Under the pieces are notes generated by a model. It was not told the DNA's origin, ran no database searches, and worked only from the letters and a program-made list of their open reading frames with translations. A DNA stretch of 64,000 nucleotides, taken from the NCBI RefSeq assembly GCF_905171775.1, contig NC_053489.1, positions 141,745,142 to 141,809,141 of the forward strand. Direction: 5' to 3'. The stretch comes from Rana temporaria. Its lineage: Eukaryota > Chordata > Amphibia > Anura > Ranidae. A program made the translations under genes and the position numbers. Shown piece after piece: positions 46,013 through 56,835 of the stretch (its first letter is position 1; every line of letters starts with the position of its first letter).

Positions 46013-46405
46013 CCATTTCAATAGCAGGTACTTACACCCCTGTCCTGCCCAAGCCGATTTTCAGCTTTCAGTGCTGTTTAAATGATAATTGTGCATTCAT
46101 GCTACACTGTACCCAAACAGAATGTTTGTCATTTTGTTTCCACAAATAGATCTTTCTTTTAGTGGTATTTGATCACCTCGGTTTTTATTTTTTGCTAAAC
46201 AAAGACCATCCTTTACTGATGGGCACTGATAAGGTGGCACCATTGAGGTGGCACTGATTGGCACTGACGGGCACTGATAGGCGGCACTGATGGGCACTGG
46301 TGGGCAGCACTGATGGGTGGCACTGATATGCAGCACTGATGGTCATTGTTAGGTGGCACTGATGGGCACTCATGGGTGGCACTGGTGGGCACTAATGAGC
46401 ACTGA
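46013..46405. mobile_element. CCACTT/TTAA-family element, right-truncated, with minisatellite
   Basis: Starts after TTAA (46009-46012) with CCATTTCAATAGCAGG. The family box is at about 46137-46195, followed directly by a gcactgatgggcactgat minisatellite (46215-46400), the same arrangement as 28266-29306. The right half is missing. Confidence 0.75.
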
Positions 46406-47385
46406 AAGGCTTCCCATGATGTAAATCTGTTGTCAATCATGTCATTCAGAAATGCAGATATTCACCAAACACAGTGACAGACACCAGCACCAATCGGCTG
46501 ACACGTCTGATCCTGCCACTCAGTAGCTGCAAATGCCAGCTCCTCAAGTTTTCATGGCACATGTTAACAGAGAGGCAAGGTTATACCTGGTCATGTCATT
46601 GGCAAAATATGACCATGTGGACATATTTGGGCAATGAGTGAGTGAGTGAGAAACTTGTAAAGCGCAACACATGTGAACTGAATCGCCTCTGGGTGATGTC
46701 AGCCACTGTCCATGCCCTGTTGTTTCCATAGCCAAGGGTTCCTGGTCAGCAAGCTGGTTCATTATTGGATGCAAAGGATTGTGGCAGTTGTTGGAACCCT
46801 CTGCTTCCTTAACAACAATTGAATATAGCTGCCATTTATAGTATTTATATGATGTTGGCTCCCACTCAATGGGTTATCAGACCAGTGCTCAGATGAACGC
46901 CTGATTGAGCAATCAGTTCAATCAGACCAAACTGGGAGCTCAACCCCAGGATGAATAAGAGAGGTGGAGCAGTGACATCACAATCTCCACCTTGTCCAAT
47001 CAGAGGATGCTTTACATTCATTGGGAAAAATGAAAGGTGTTCTGTGTGTAGCAAAACCCTCGTAGGAGCGGCTGGATAGGATGAGTCCTGTTTTTTGCAT
47101 CAGCCTTCTGCATGACATATGCATGCTTACATTGGTCCAAGACATTCTTATTAAATAAACAATATAAGTCTGGGTACAGAAGTCTGACAGCTAATCAGTA
47201 TTATAAAGGTAGGTTCCTAACAAGTGATCTATAAGGGGATTACAAGCAGATATGCAGTGTGTAGTTTATAACAGAAGAAACAGTCACTAATCTTTGAAAC
47301 TTTCAAGCAAGAGCTTTATATCCCCATCAAGTGGGGCTGTGGTGATATGCGGTAGACACAAGGACATGCCCCCTCAAGAGTTTAG
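46406..47385. other. Unassigned DNA with a gagt microsatellite
   Basis: A short (gagt)n at about 46626-46641 precedes aacttgtaaagcgcaacac, which looks repeat-like but could not be assigned. Nothing else recognised. Confidence 0.35.
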
Positions 47386-47389
47386 TTAA

Positions 47390-47818
47390 AGCAGACCTTC
47401 ACACTTTTCCACAAGTTTCCTCCACTCCACCCCTCCTTCCAGTCTGTATATGAATCGCCTCCCTATGCAGGTCAATCGCCTTAGGCGAATGGCGCACGCA
47501 CTACTCGCTGTGCCTCCTGGTATAAGCACATCACAAATCCCAGGAGGCATAGCCTTTCATTCAGGAAAGGAGGAGGGGGCGGGCCTATCAGTGCATCATC
47601 GGGAGGTCTGCCCGTTGAACTCAGAAAAGCCAGTGGGCCTCTGAATGATGTCAGAAAGAACATGGCGGTGCAGAACAGAGCAAGAGAGAGGATCTAAGCA
47701 GAAAAACACTGGATCTGCTGGATGGGTGGATAAATGAAATGTGCAGATACAATTGATTCAAGTAAGCAGAGATGGTAAAAAAAAAATGGGGGGGGGGGGG
47801 GTCGGACGGAGATCCGCT
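47390..47818. mobile_element. TTAA-flanked MITE (AGCAGACCTTCAC end)
   Basis: TTAA at 47386-47389 and 47819-47822. Ends AGCAGACCTTCACAC and, inverted, AGCGGATCTCCGTCCG, imperfectly matched. A G14 run sits at 47788-47801. Confidence 0.65.
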
Positions 47819-47822
47819 TTAA

Positions 47823-48243
47823 AAAGTAGAACAAGCACTCATGGATAAAAAATGGATGTTAAGGGTACCAATTGAAAAACCAGACACCTAATGTATGAAG
47901 TTACTGTATGTAAGAGGGTAGAGGAAAACACAAAGACAAGGGGCAGGAAGGGAAGGATGAAGGCTTGGAGTTGGGTAAAAGCGAGTCTCCACACATTTTT
48001 ACCTTTATTGAGTAGATTGGCAGCTAACTTTTCTTTAAATAAATACCATTCTATTTTTGTTTAACCGGTGTGATAGTTGGAACTCCATGCTGTAGCTGGG
48101 GTTTGTTTGGCAGCAGTGAATATGAGGTACAGGAGAAGAAATTAAGGTTTAGTAAGGCTTTGTAGGTTTTTTTTGGAACTACAGCCAGAAAGTAACATAC
48201 TGAGGTGCATTGCATACATTTACAAATTCTAGAGGGTACCATG
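47823..48243. other. Unassigned DNA
   Basis: No feature recognised. Confidence 0.3.
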
Positions 48244-48518
48244 TACATTTGTAGCTTTGAGAATTACACAAATATAAGTTTTCGGTCTGCTGCTTCAGTA
48301 TTTTTAGATCTTTTTGTCAAATGTTACTATGGTATACTGAAGTATAAATACAAACATTACAAGTGTCAAAGGCTTTTATTGGCAATGACATTAAGTTTAT
48401 GCAGAGTCAATATTTGCATTTTGACCCTTCGTTTTTCAGACCTCTGCAATTTGCTATGACATGCTGTCAAGCAACTTGTGGGCCACATCCTAAATGATGG
48501 CAGCCCATTCTTGCATAA

Positions 48519-49278
48519 TCAATGCTTGGAGTTTGTCAGAATTTGTGGGGGTTTTTTGTTCACCCGCCTCTTGAGGATTGACCACAAGTTTTCAATAGGA
48601 TTAAAATCTGTAGAGTTCCCTGGCCATGGACCCAAAATGTTGATGTTTTGTTCCCCAAGCCACTTAGTTATCACTTTTTCCTTATGGCAAGGTGCTCCAT
48701 CATGCTGGAAAAGGCATTGTTCATCACCAAACTGTTCTTGGATGGTTGAAAGAAGTTGCTTATTCATGGCTGTGTTCTTTGGCAAAATTGTGAGTGAGCC
48801 CACTCCCGTTGGCTTAGAAGCAACCCCACACATGAATGGTCTCAGGATGCTCTACTGTTGGCATGACACAAGACTAAATGTAGTGCTCACCTATTCTTCT
48901 CTGGACAAGTTTTTTTCCGGATGCCCCAAACAATCGGAAAGGGGATTCATCAGAGAAAATTACTTTACCCCAGTCCTCAGCTGTCCAATCCCTGCGCCTT
49001 TTGCTGAATGTCAGTCTGTCCCTGATGTTTTTTCTGGAGAGAAGTGACTTCTTTGTTGCCTTCTTAACACCAGACCATCCTCCAAAAGTCTTCACCTCAC
49101 TGTACGTGCAGATGCACTCACACATGCCTGGTGCCATTCCTGAGCAAGCTCTGCACTGGTGAAGCCCTGATCCCGTAGCTGAATCAACTGTAGGAGACAG
49201 TCCTGGTGCTTGCTGGACTTTCTTGGGTGCCCTGAGCCCTCTTTCATAAATGCAGTGGTAATGTTTTTTATGGGATTA
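48519..49278 (-). pseudogene. Tc1-like transposase, frameshifted
   Basis: Minus-strand pieces in order. GSGHPRKSSKHQDCLLQLIQ with SAELAQEW (49283-49092) is the DNA-binding region. KKPLLSRKNIRDRL-type sequence and KVIFSDESPFRLFG (first catalytic Asp) lie at 49060-48900. MCGVASKPTGVGSLTILPKN, CLFQHDGAPCH (second Asp) and TDFNPIENLWSILKRR (Glu; about 35 residues after the second Asp) lie at 48833-48519. The catalytic acids persist, but frameshifts and stops separate the pieces. Confidence 0.88.
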
Positions 49279-49279
49279 A

Positions 49280-51531
49280 CCACTTGACAACCGCCCCATA
49301 GCCAAAGTATGGCTAGAGGGCGGTTGCTTAACTCTGGGAGGCCGTTAATTACCGGCCTTCTAGAATCGCCCTCCCGGTGTCATGTGATGACGCCGGTTCC
49401 TCCTTCCCTCTCTGTACCGAACGGTACAGTGTGAGAGGAGAGGGGAGAGAGCGGAGGCAGCAGCAGTGCTGTGGGCTGGATCTGTGACAAATGCAGTCAC
49501 AGATCCAGCCATCCATCCATCCCTGCTCAGCCATCCCTGCCCAATACTCACAATACCCTGCAATACTCTGCCCCAAACTGTGCAATCCCTGCAATACTCT
49601 GCAATCCCTGCAATACCCCACAATACTCTGCAATACCCCACAATACTCTGCAATACCCCACAATACGTCATAATACTCTGCAATACTCTGCAATACCCCA
49701 CAATACTCTTCAATTCTCTGCAATACCCTGCAATGCCCCGCAATACTGTGAAATACTCTGCAATACCCCGCAATACTCTGCAATACCCCGCAGTACTCTG
49801 CAATACCCCGCAATACTCTGCAATACCCTGCAATACCCTGCAATACTCTGCAATTCCCCGCAATACTCTGCAATACCCTGCAATACTCTGCAATACCCCC
49901 CAATACTCTGCAATACCCCACAATACTCTGCAATACCCTGCAATACTCTGCAATACCCCGCAATACTCTGCAATACCCTGTAATACGCCCCTCCCCCTCC
50001 TGCTTCTACCGACTCAATGCTATGATCAAAGCCAGGATTGTTTTTTTTTTCAGGCTTCCCAGCCTAGAGGTGAGATATGGGGTCTTATTGACCCCATATC
50101 TCACTGTAAAGAGGACCTGTCATGCCATATTCCTATTACAATGGATGTTTACATTCCTTGTAATAGGATTAAAAGTGATCAAAATGTTTTATTTTTTGTG
50201 GAAAAACGTGTTAAACTAAAATAAAGTAAAGTAAAGTGAACAATAAAATATATATATTTTTTAAAGCGCCCCTGTCCCCGTGTGCTCGCATGCAGAAGCG
50301 AACCCACGCGTAAGTCCCGCCCACATATGAAAACGGTGTTCAAGCCACACATGTGAGGTGTCGCTGCGAACGTTAGAGCGAGAGCAATAATTTTGGCTCT
50401 AGACCTCCTCTGTAACTAAAAACATATAACCAGTAAAAATATTTAAAGCGTCGCCTATGGGGATTTTTTAGTAGCGAAGTTTGGTGCCATTCCACGAGCG
50501 TGTGAAATTTTGAAGGGTGACATGTTGGGTATCAATTTATTCAGCGTAACTTCATCTTTCACATTATGCAAAAACATTGGGCTAACTTTACTGATTTGTT
50601 TTTTCTTAAGCACAACATTTTTATTTTTGTAAGAAACACGTTAGAAAAATTGCTGCGCAAATACAGTGCGAGATAAAAAGTTGCAACGACCACCATTGTA
50701 TTCTCTAAGGTCTTTGCTAAAAAAAACATATATAATGTTTTGGGGTTCTATGTAATTTTCTAGCAAATAAATGATGATTTTTAAATGTAGGAGAGAAATG
50801 TCAGAATTGGCCTGGGTGCTCCAGAACGCCTGAAGGTGCTCCCTGCATGTTGGGCCTCTGCATGTGGCCACGCTGTGTAAAAATCTCACACATGTGGTAT
50901 CGCCATACTCGGGAGGAATAGAAGATGCATATGCTGTGTGTGAGAAAAAAACCTGCTAATATGAAAATTTTGTAAAAAAAAATGAAAAGAAAAGAAAAAA
51001 AAAAATCTTGATTTTGCAAAGAACTGTGGGAAAAAATGACAACTTCAAAAAACTCACAATGCCTCTTTCTAAATACCTTGGAATGTTTTCTTTCCAAAAA
51101 GGGGTCATTTGAGGGGTATTTCAAGAAATGAGATAGGCCGTCAGTACTTCAGGTGTGATCAATTTTCAGATATTGGCACCATAGCTTGTGGACTCTATAA
51201 CTTTCACAAAGACCAAATAATATCCACCAATTTGTACTTATTTTTACCAAAGATATGTAGCAGTATACATTTTGGCCAAAATTTATGAAGAAAAACATAC
51301 AAATTTGCTAAATTTTATAACAGAAACAAAGAAAAATTCATTTTTTTTACAGAATTTTCAGTCTTTTTTCTCTTATAGCGCAAAAAATAAAAAACCCAAC
51401 AGTGATTAAATACCACCAAAAAAAAGCTCTATTTGTGTGAAAAAAAGGACGAAAATTAAATTTGGGTACAATGTTGTATGACTGAGAAATTGTTATTAAG
51501 GGGGTTTAAGGGGGTTTAGGTGCCCAAGTGG
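49280..51531. mobile_element. CCACTT/TTAA-family element, complete 2.25-kb reference copy
   Basis: TTAA at 49276-49279 and 51532-51535. Ends CCACTTGACAACCGCC and, inverted, CCACTTGGGCACCTAAACC. In order: GC-rich left part with a hairpin (ctgtaccgaacggtacag, 49413-49430), a 10/20-bp minisatellite (49537-49984), conserved interior blocks (50070-50820), an AT-rich part and the family box (51375-51440) near the right end. It has no transposase, so it must rely on another source. TTAA targeting suggests piggyBac-like movement. Confidence 0.88.
49537..49984. repeat. 10/20-bp minisatellite (caatactctg / caataccccg)
   Basis: About 45 units of 10 bp, the inverse of the 36235-36430 array and at the same place in the element but more than twice as long. 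It creates long false frames (up to 252 residues) on both strands. Confidence 0.95.
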
Positions 51532-51699
51532 TTAAGTAAATTTTTAAGGCAAAGAAGGACTTTGCAATTAATTGCAATTCATCTGATCACTCTTCATAAC
51601 ATTCGGGAGTATATGCAAATGCCATCACAAAAACTAAGGCAGCAGACTTTGTGAAAATTATTATTTGTGTCATTGTCAAAATGTTTGGCCAGAGCAGTA

Positions 51700-51993
51700 G
51701 TTTGTAGTTAGCCTCCAAAAAGGAAGAATTCAATGACCCATCGGCGGTAGTATTTTTCAAGTAGGCTTATATTGGTTTGTCAATAATAACTATTGTGTGC
51801 ATTGCTATTACAATCCTAATGTTATACAATGAAATGTATGTGTATGCTGTGGCTTAAAATTACCTCTGACGATGCAAAAAAAAAAACATGCCTGCAGTTT
51901 AGTTTTAAAGTGTAGGTTATTAGCTCGGTCTGAGCTTCTCAATAGTGTATACATAAGCCATTCTTAACCATTCTCTGTGGAACCTGTGTTTCC
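51700..51993. other. Unassigned spacer
   Basis: Between the old Tc1 and the next CCACTT element. Nothing recognised. Confidence 0.3.
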
Positions 51994-51997
51994 TTAA

Positions 51998-52885
51998 CCA
52001 CTTCCGGACCGCCCGTCATTGTTTTACGTTGGTATTTTGAAGAGGAGTTTTGAAGAGGAATACCATTGTTATGGTAGCAGCTAGCTACCATAACCCCGGT
52101 ATCCTCTTCAAGAGCGGGCGGTCCACTTCAAGATAAAAGTGGTCTCTGCAATCACTTTTATTGGCAGTGGGAGAGGGCCCGCCACTCTCCGGTGCACTCC
52201 TGAGCTGCCGGCAGTGGCGAAGGCGATCGCGTCCTTTTTTCCTGCTTGACATGGAGACAAGTGAGGGGAAGATGGCCCCCACCCATTTTTTATTGCATTT
52301 TAGTGTAAATATGAGATCTGAGTTCTTTTTGACCCCAGATTTCATATTTAAGAGGTCCTGTCATGCTTTTTTTTTCTATTACAAAGGATGTTTTTTTTTT
52401 AACAAAATAATTACAAGGGATGTTTACATTCAGAAGCGAACATATATGTGAGTAGCGCCTGCATATGAAAACGGTGCTCAAACCACACATGTGAGGTTTC
52501 GCCGCGATCGTTAGAGCGAGAGCAGTAATTATAGCCCTAGACCTCCTCTGTATCTCAAAACATGTAACCTGTAGAATTTTTTAAACATCGCCTATGGAGA
52601 TTTTTAAGGGTAAAAGTTTGTCACCATTCCACGAGCAGGCACAACTTTGAAGCGTGGCATGTTGGGTATCAATTTACTCCACGTAACATCTTTCACAATA
52701 TTAAAAAAAAATTGGGCCAACTTTACTGTTGTCTTATTTATTCTTTTAAAAAGTGCGTTTGTAAGACCGCTGCGCAAACACGGTGTGACAAAAAGTATTG
52801 CAAAAAACACCATTTTATAAAAATATATATATAAAAAATGTTTGGGGGTTCTAAGTAATTTTATAGCAAAAAAAAATGTTTTTAA
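51998..52885. mobile_element. CCACTT/TTAA-family element, right-truncated
   Basis: Starts after TTAA (51994-51997) with CCACTTCCGGACCGCC. The interior follows 49280-51531 (catatgaaaacggtgctcaa, cctagacctcctctg, ctgcgcaaacacggtg) but lacks the minisatellite and ends near 52885 without the family box. Confidence 0.75.
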
Positions 52886-53025
52886 CCTAAACAATATTGC
52901 GCTTATCTAAAAACACACACAAAAAGCAAAAATGGATGTAATAAGCTGCTACACTAGAATGTGACTGAAATTCAAAGAGTAATGAAAATGTGATTCTAGA
53001 AAAAACCTCACTGAGTGAATGTGAC

Positions 53026-53880
53026 CACTGGGTGTACACAGTGAAAACATAAACAATAAAATAACATGAATAAATATAATAATAAGTCCACATGGAGGAA
53101 GAAATTTGATAAAGAAATGTAAATCAACATGACATATGAAGTGACGGTGAAGATGAATAAGGATCATCAAATGGAACTTTCTTTCAAAAGGGTAAGAAGA
53201 GATTGAATACGCTTACCGGAACCAATGGATCCACCTGTCAACGACAGCAGATCATTCAGGCATAGGAAATCTCAACGGCGAATAGGCTCAACTTGTTTGG
53301 AGACTCTGGGTAGCAGGAACCACAAACATAACCACTAGACCACACATTCCACGGCTTGATGAATGGTGTCCTGGACTTGTAGAAAAATGCTCAGAGCTCA
53401 CAGGGTATCCACCCCGTTTTTAACGGACATTAAGCTTTGGAAAGGGAAAGGACCCTTGTAGGGGACAAATGAAGGGCATGATGGAACAGCTCAAAAAACA
53501 TAATCTGCCAAACCATGAAAAGGAAAAAGAAAAACAGTGCTCCAATGGTGCAGGTCAAAAAATATTAGAAAGGTTGTATGGTAATAAAACCGACAAATAC
53601 ATTAAAAGTGATCACAAGTAACAAGATACTGTAAAAGGCAATATGGGGAGTGGTGTACCGAGCCCCATATTGCCATTTATCTTGTTACTTGTGATCACTT
53701 TTAATGTATTTGTCGGTTTTATTACAATAAAACCTTTCTAATATGGTTACCCGTTCATCTTCACAGTCACTGTCATTTTGATGGACATTTCTTTATCAAG
53801 TTTTTTCCTTCATGTGGACTTATTATTATATTTATTCACGTTATTTTATTGTTTATGTTTTCACTGTGTACACCCAGTGG
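53026..53880. mobile_element. Foldback element (ccactgggtgtacacagtg arms)
   Basis: Outer arms ccactgggtgtacacagtga .. ataaacaataaaataac pair with the inverse at 53825-53880. Inner arms at about 53582-53637 and 53665-53730 (aaaaccgacaaatacattaa) pair around a short centre. Between them on the left is 400 bp with no right-hand partner, so one arm carries an insertion or the other a deletion. The layout is shared with 62517-63678. Spacers 52886-53025 and 53881-54069 hold nothing assigned. Confidence 0.75.
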
Positions 53881-54069
53881 TTAATAGATTGCTAGGGGTT
53901 CCTTGAGCTGTGGCTGATTATGGTATCTGCCTATGTTATTGTACCTGCATAGTTCCAGGGCCAACACAACTTGGCAGAGCCAGCTGTATGACACCAATAA
54001 TCTTTTAAGCTGTCTTTAAGGGCTACTTTCTTCCCACTGTCCCAATGTATGGGAAATGTTGCCACTGAC

Positions 54070-54995
54070 CCACCAATGAATTCGTGAATTGGTTTTAGCA
54101 GGGACTCCCAAAGCTGAGGAAGATAGGATAATAGCAGATTCAGGCGTAATGATAGGAAACAGTCCTGCTCCCAAACGTAACACTTCTTAGAACCACTCCA
54201 GCCGGAGTGGGCTTAGCGTACCTGGACAGGCCTCTCTCACTGACCTGGCAGCCAGAGTTTTACTCTGACAATTATAGGAATAAGTCTCTGCCACAGACCC
54301 TCCTAGGTAAACTTGAACTTGGGAGAAAGTCTCTGCCACAGACCCCTCTCAATGAGCTTTAGAAGATACCTCTGCCACAGGTCCCCTCTGGGTTGAATTC
54401 TGGAGATATGCTTCCTTAATTGAGTTACGTCTGGATCTCCTTCAGCTTGTCGCTCAGGTACTGACCGACAGGTGATCAATCCCTCGGTGTCCGGCTACCT
54501 CGATCCCCGGTGGTTTGTCCAAGCCCTTTTGGACCGCCAGCCTCTCAATGGCGCTCCTCAGACTGACTCCCCACCGAACAGCAGTACAGCTTGGGATCTT
54601 CAAAGGTGGGAACCCAGTCACTCACTGGGTCCCCGTCACGGCACAGCATGGCCCCGGAACCAGGAACACCACGCAGCATGCATGCCCCGACCAGGTAGGC
54701 AATAACGCCAGGGCGCCGTGATGTGGCCACCCTAAAGGTGGGTGCCACACTGGACAAAAAAGACCCAGAACAAATGGCGTCTGCCCCATAAATACCCCTC
54801 CCAGCATGCACAGCGAGGACAAACCCTCGTGATTGGCCGCTGGGAAAGAGCACCCAAACCTTGACTCCACTGCTGCCACCTGCAGCACCGGGGCTGGAAG
54901 AACACCCCAGTACAGACCGCAGTTTGCTCTAACAATCAGGATCAGAGTTTAACTACACTCTGATCTACTCATAAATTTAGATAATACCAGTACTA
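54070..54995 (-). mobile_element. LTR copy, minus strand
   Basis: Inverse relative of the LTR at 60928-62007. Shared blocks are caggtggcagcagtggagtc, tgcatgctgggaggggtatt, ggcacccacctttagggtgg, ccggggatcgagg and ctgccaggtcagtgagagag. The start near 54995 is diverged and the downstream end is not defined. Open frames inside belong to the LTR, not to genes. Confidence 0.75.
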
Positions 54996-54999
54996 TCAC

Positions 55000-56160
55000 T
55001 CGTGTGGTCATAGACCCCTACCACACAAAGCCTCCCTCCACCTGCACAGATGCCACAATGGCTGCATCAAGAGGCGTGCCCAGCACAGTTTTGTGTTATG
55101 AACTTTTTGGACAACCTTGGGTCCATACTCCAGATGGAGCATTCCAAGCTCTGTCTGATCAATCTCTCCTACCCCATCAGGCAGCAAAGACTGGGTCAAG
55201 TTCCTACAAGTGTTAGAATTAGCATTTAGCTAACATTTAGCTATGTGTTCATTTTTGAAGTATCCTATACCCTAATCCCCTCTCCTGTTAAAGCTTCTTC
55301 AAGCAATAAATATAAAAAAAGACATCTCCTAGAATGTGTTACTGGAGCCAGTGGGAATGGACTGGTGCTTGCAGTGGTGAGCAGCCTCTGTACTATTATG
55401 GATAAACCAGTTAATACCAGTGGCCCCTACAGAGGTAGCGCTACACCTGAATCTAAACTAGTACATAACCTTCATAACAGTGCTAAAACTAGACACAATT
55501 TTTACCATGCAGAACCAGTGTGACCCTGGGTTCCACAAGCATTGGCTCATGGATAAGTGCTTAGGGATACAGATCGTTATCTGCTCTTTTCATTTCCCAT
55601 TGCCTAGCTAACACTTTCCATGTTTAAATTGTTGCTGTCACTTTGTCTGCTTCAGGGGTTTTCTACTTCACTGATTAATATCAGCCATGAGGTCAATGGC
55701 TCATTTATTCACATATTGATTATTGCTGTTACTCCAAGCTAAAGTTAATTGACACTATGAATAATGAATCCTTTTACTCAAATTTAACAAAAATCTGTTC
55801 TTATATTTACCACTGACTGGCATTTCATATGTCATAAATGTGGTCCTTATATGCAATTTAGATTGCATATAAAAGACAATAGTACCTTTCAAGCAATGTT
55901 TTGTAAAATCAGGGCTTTATTTCATCATCAAAGGAGAGATAAATCAGGAACCACTAACATGTTTAAGCTAGCAACCACAGCAGCTGTGAACCTTCGTTGC
56001 CAGCAATCAAAATCCGAGGACTATCTACTCTTTCTAAATATTTGCACTTTCACACACCCCACAAATTTTACAGGCTTCTTCTGTTCCCCACAGTATGGCT
56101 GTGGGTAGGGAGGTTGACAGCTCTATGTGGAGGATGGAGGGGGCATGCTAGGAGCCACCT
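55000..56160. other. Unassigned, low-copy-looking DNA
   Basis: Balanced composition with no repeat ends. Several 60-90 codon frames lack any motif. It could be unique intergenic or intronic DNA. Confidence 0.3.
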
Positions 56161-56166
56161 TTGGTA

Positions 56167-56835
56167 CTAGCTCTTTAATTCCCACTGGCTGCTGTCACCT
56201 ATAAACACAGAAGCAGTGCCAGATTCTTTATTTATAAGTGACAATGCCTCCACAGTGCAGGAGGAACAGCTACACTGTGCATTGGTGGAAGACTGCTGTG
56301 CATCCAAGGACCTGAGAACTGCCAGGACAGCAATCTCACTATATTGGGTGTACAGTGGTTCCACAGTGAACTTAAAGTGAGCCATGACCAGCTCTTGTTC
56401 CACAAACTTCCGAGCACCAGGAGACGACTTGGTCACCTCCACTAAAGAAGTAGTAGAGCCAGAGCTGCAGCATTCAGTAGTAATGATAGTAGAAAAAGCT
56501 CCACTGCAGCTGGTGGAATTGTTATCAGGGCTGAAGACATTCTGCTCTGAAAAGGCAGCATTGGGTCCCCTGCACTCTGACCCAACCCCAAATGTTGTGG
56601 GGAAATAGAGGCACTGCTGTTCCAACCCAGCTGGATCAGAGTCAAGGGGACCTTCCACGGATTCTGCTGGCATTTGAGAGGCAGCATCCTCCACCATATG
56701 GTTACGGGGCTTGCTGGGGGTAGGTTTGTTGACTCCATTTTGATGAATGTCTCTGGGTTCTTCAAACTCTGGCATTCTTTCAAAGAGGAGCAATAGTAAC
56801 ACCTTGTCCAGGATAAAAAAGCTGAGTAGAACCAT
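56167..56835 (-). CDS. Unrecognised 222-codon open frame
   Basis: Longest frame in the window that is not in a minisatellite, foldback or known transposon. The start Met is followed by a short hydrophobic stretch (LLSFFILDKVLLLLLFER), then a Glu/Pro/Ser/Thr-rich, Cys-containing region (FSEQNVFSPDNNSTSCSGA) and a more regular tail (VMAHFKFTVEPLYTQYSEIA). I recognise no domain. An in-frame stop lies just upstream, and a second minus frame (57035-56442) overlaps it, so a frameshifted pseudogene or old transposon exon is as likely as a gene. Splice signals were not demonstrated. Confidence 0.2.
   Translation of the reverse strand: MVLLSFFILDKVLLLLLFERMPEFEEPRDIHQNGVNKPTPSKPRNHMVEDAASQMPAESVEGPLDSDPAGLEQQCLYFPTTFGVGSECRGPNAAFSEQNVFSPDNNSTSCSGAFSTIITTECCSSGSTTSLVEVTKSSPGARKFVEQELVMAHFKFTVEPLYTQYSEIAVLAVLRSLDAQQSSTNAQCSCSSCTVEALSLINKESGTASVFIGDSSQWELKS

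Larger units (their letters stand above)
48246..51697 (-). mobile_element. Tc1-like transposon, split by a CCACTT element
   Basis: Pieces 48246-49275 and 51536-51697. The left end after TA (48244-48245) has gctttgagaattacacaaat. The right end, inverted, reads ctctggccaaacattttgac then aatgacacaaataataattt and is next to TA (51698-51699). The ends pair imperfectly, so this is an old copy. A complete CCACTT element (49280-51531) is inserted at a TTAA near the transposase N-terminus. Confidence 0.85.

Noticed and set aside
49349..50224. Long open frames up to 252 residues on both strands
   Set aside because: They lie in a 10/20-bp minisatellite with no stop words. Several frames on both strands are open at once, as expected from composition.
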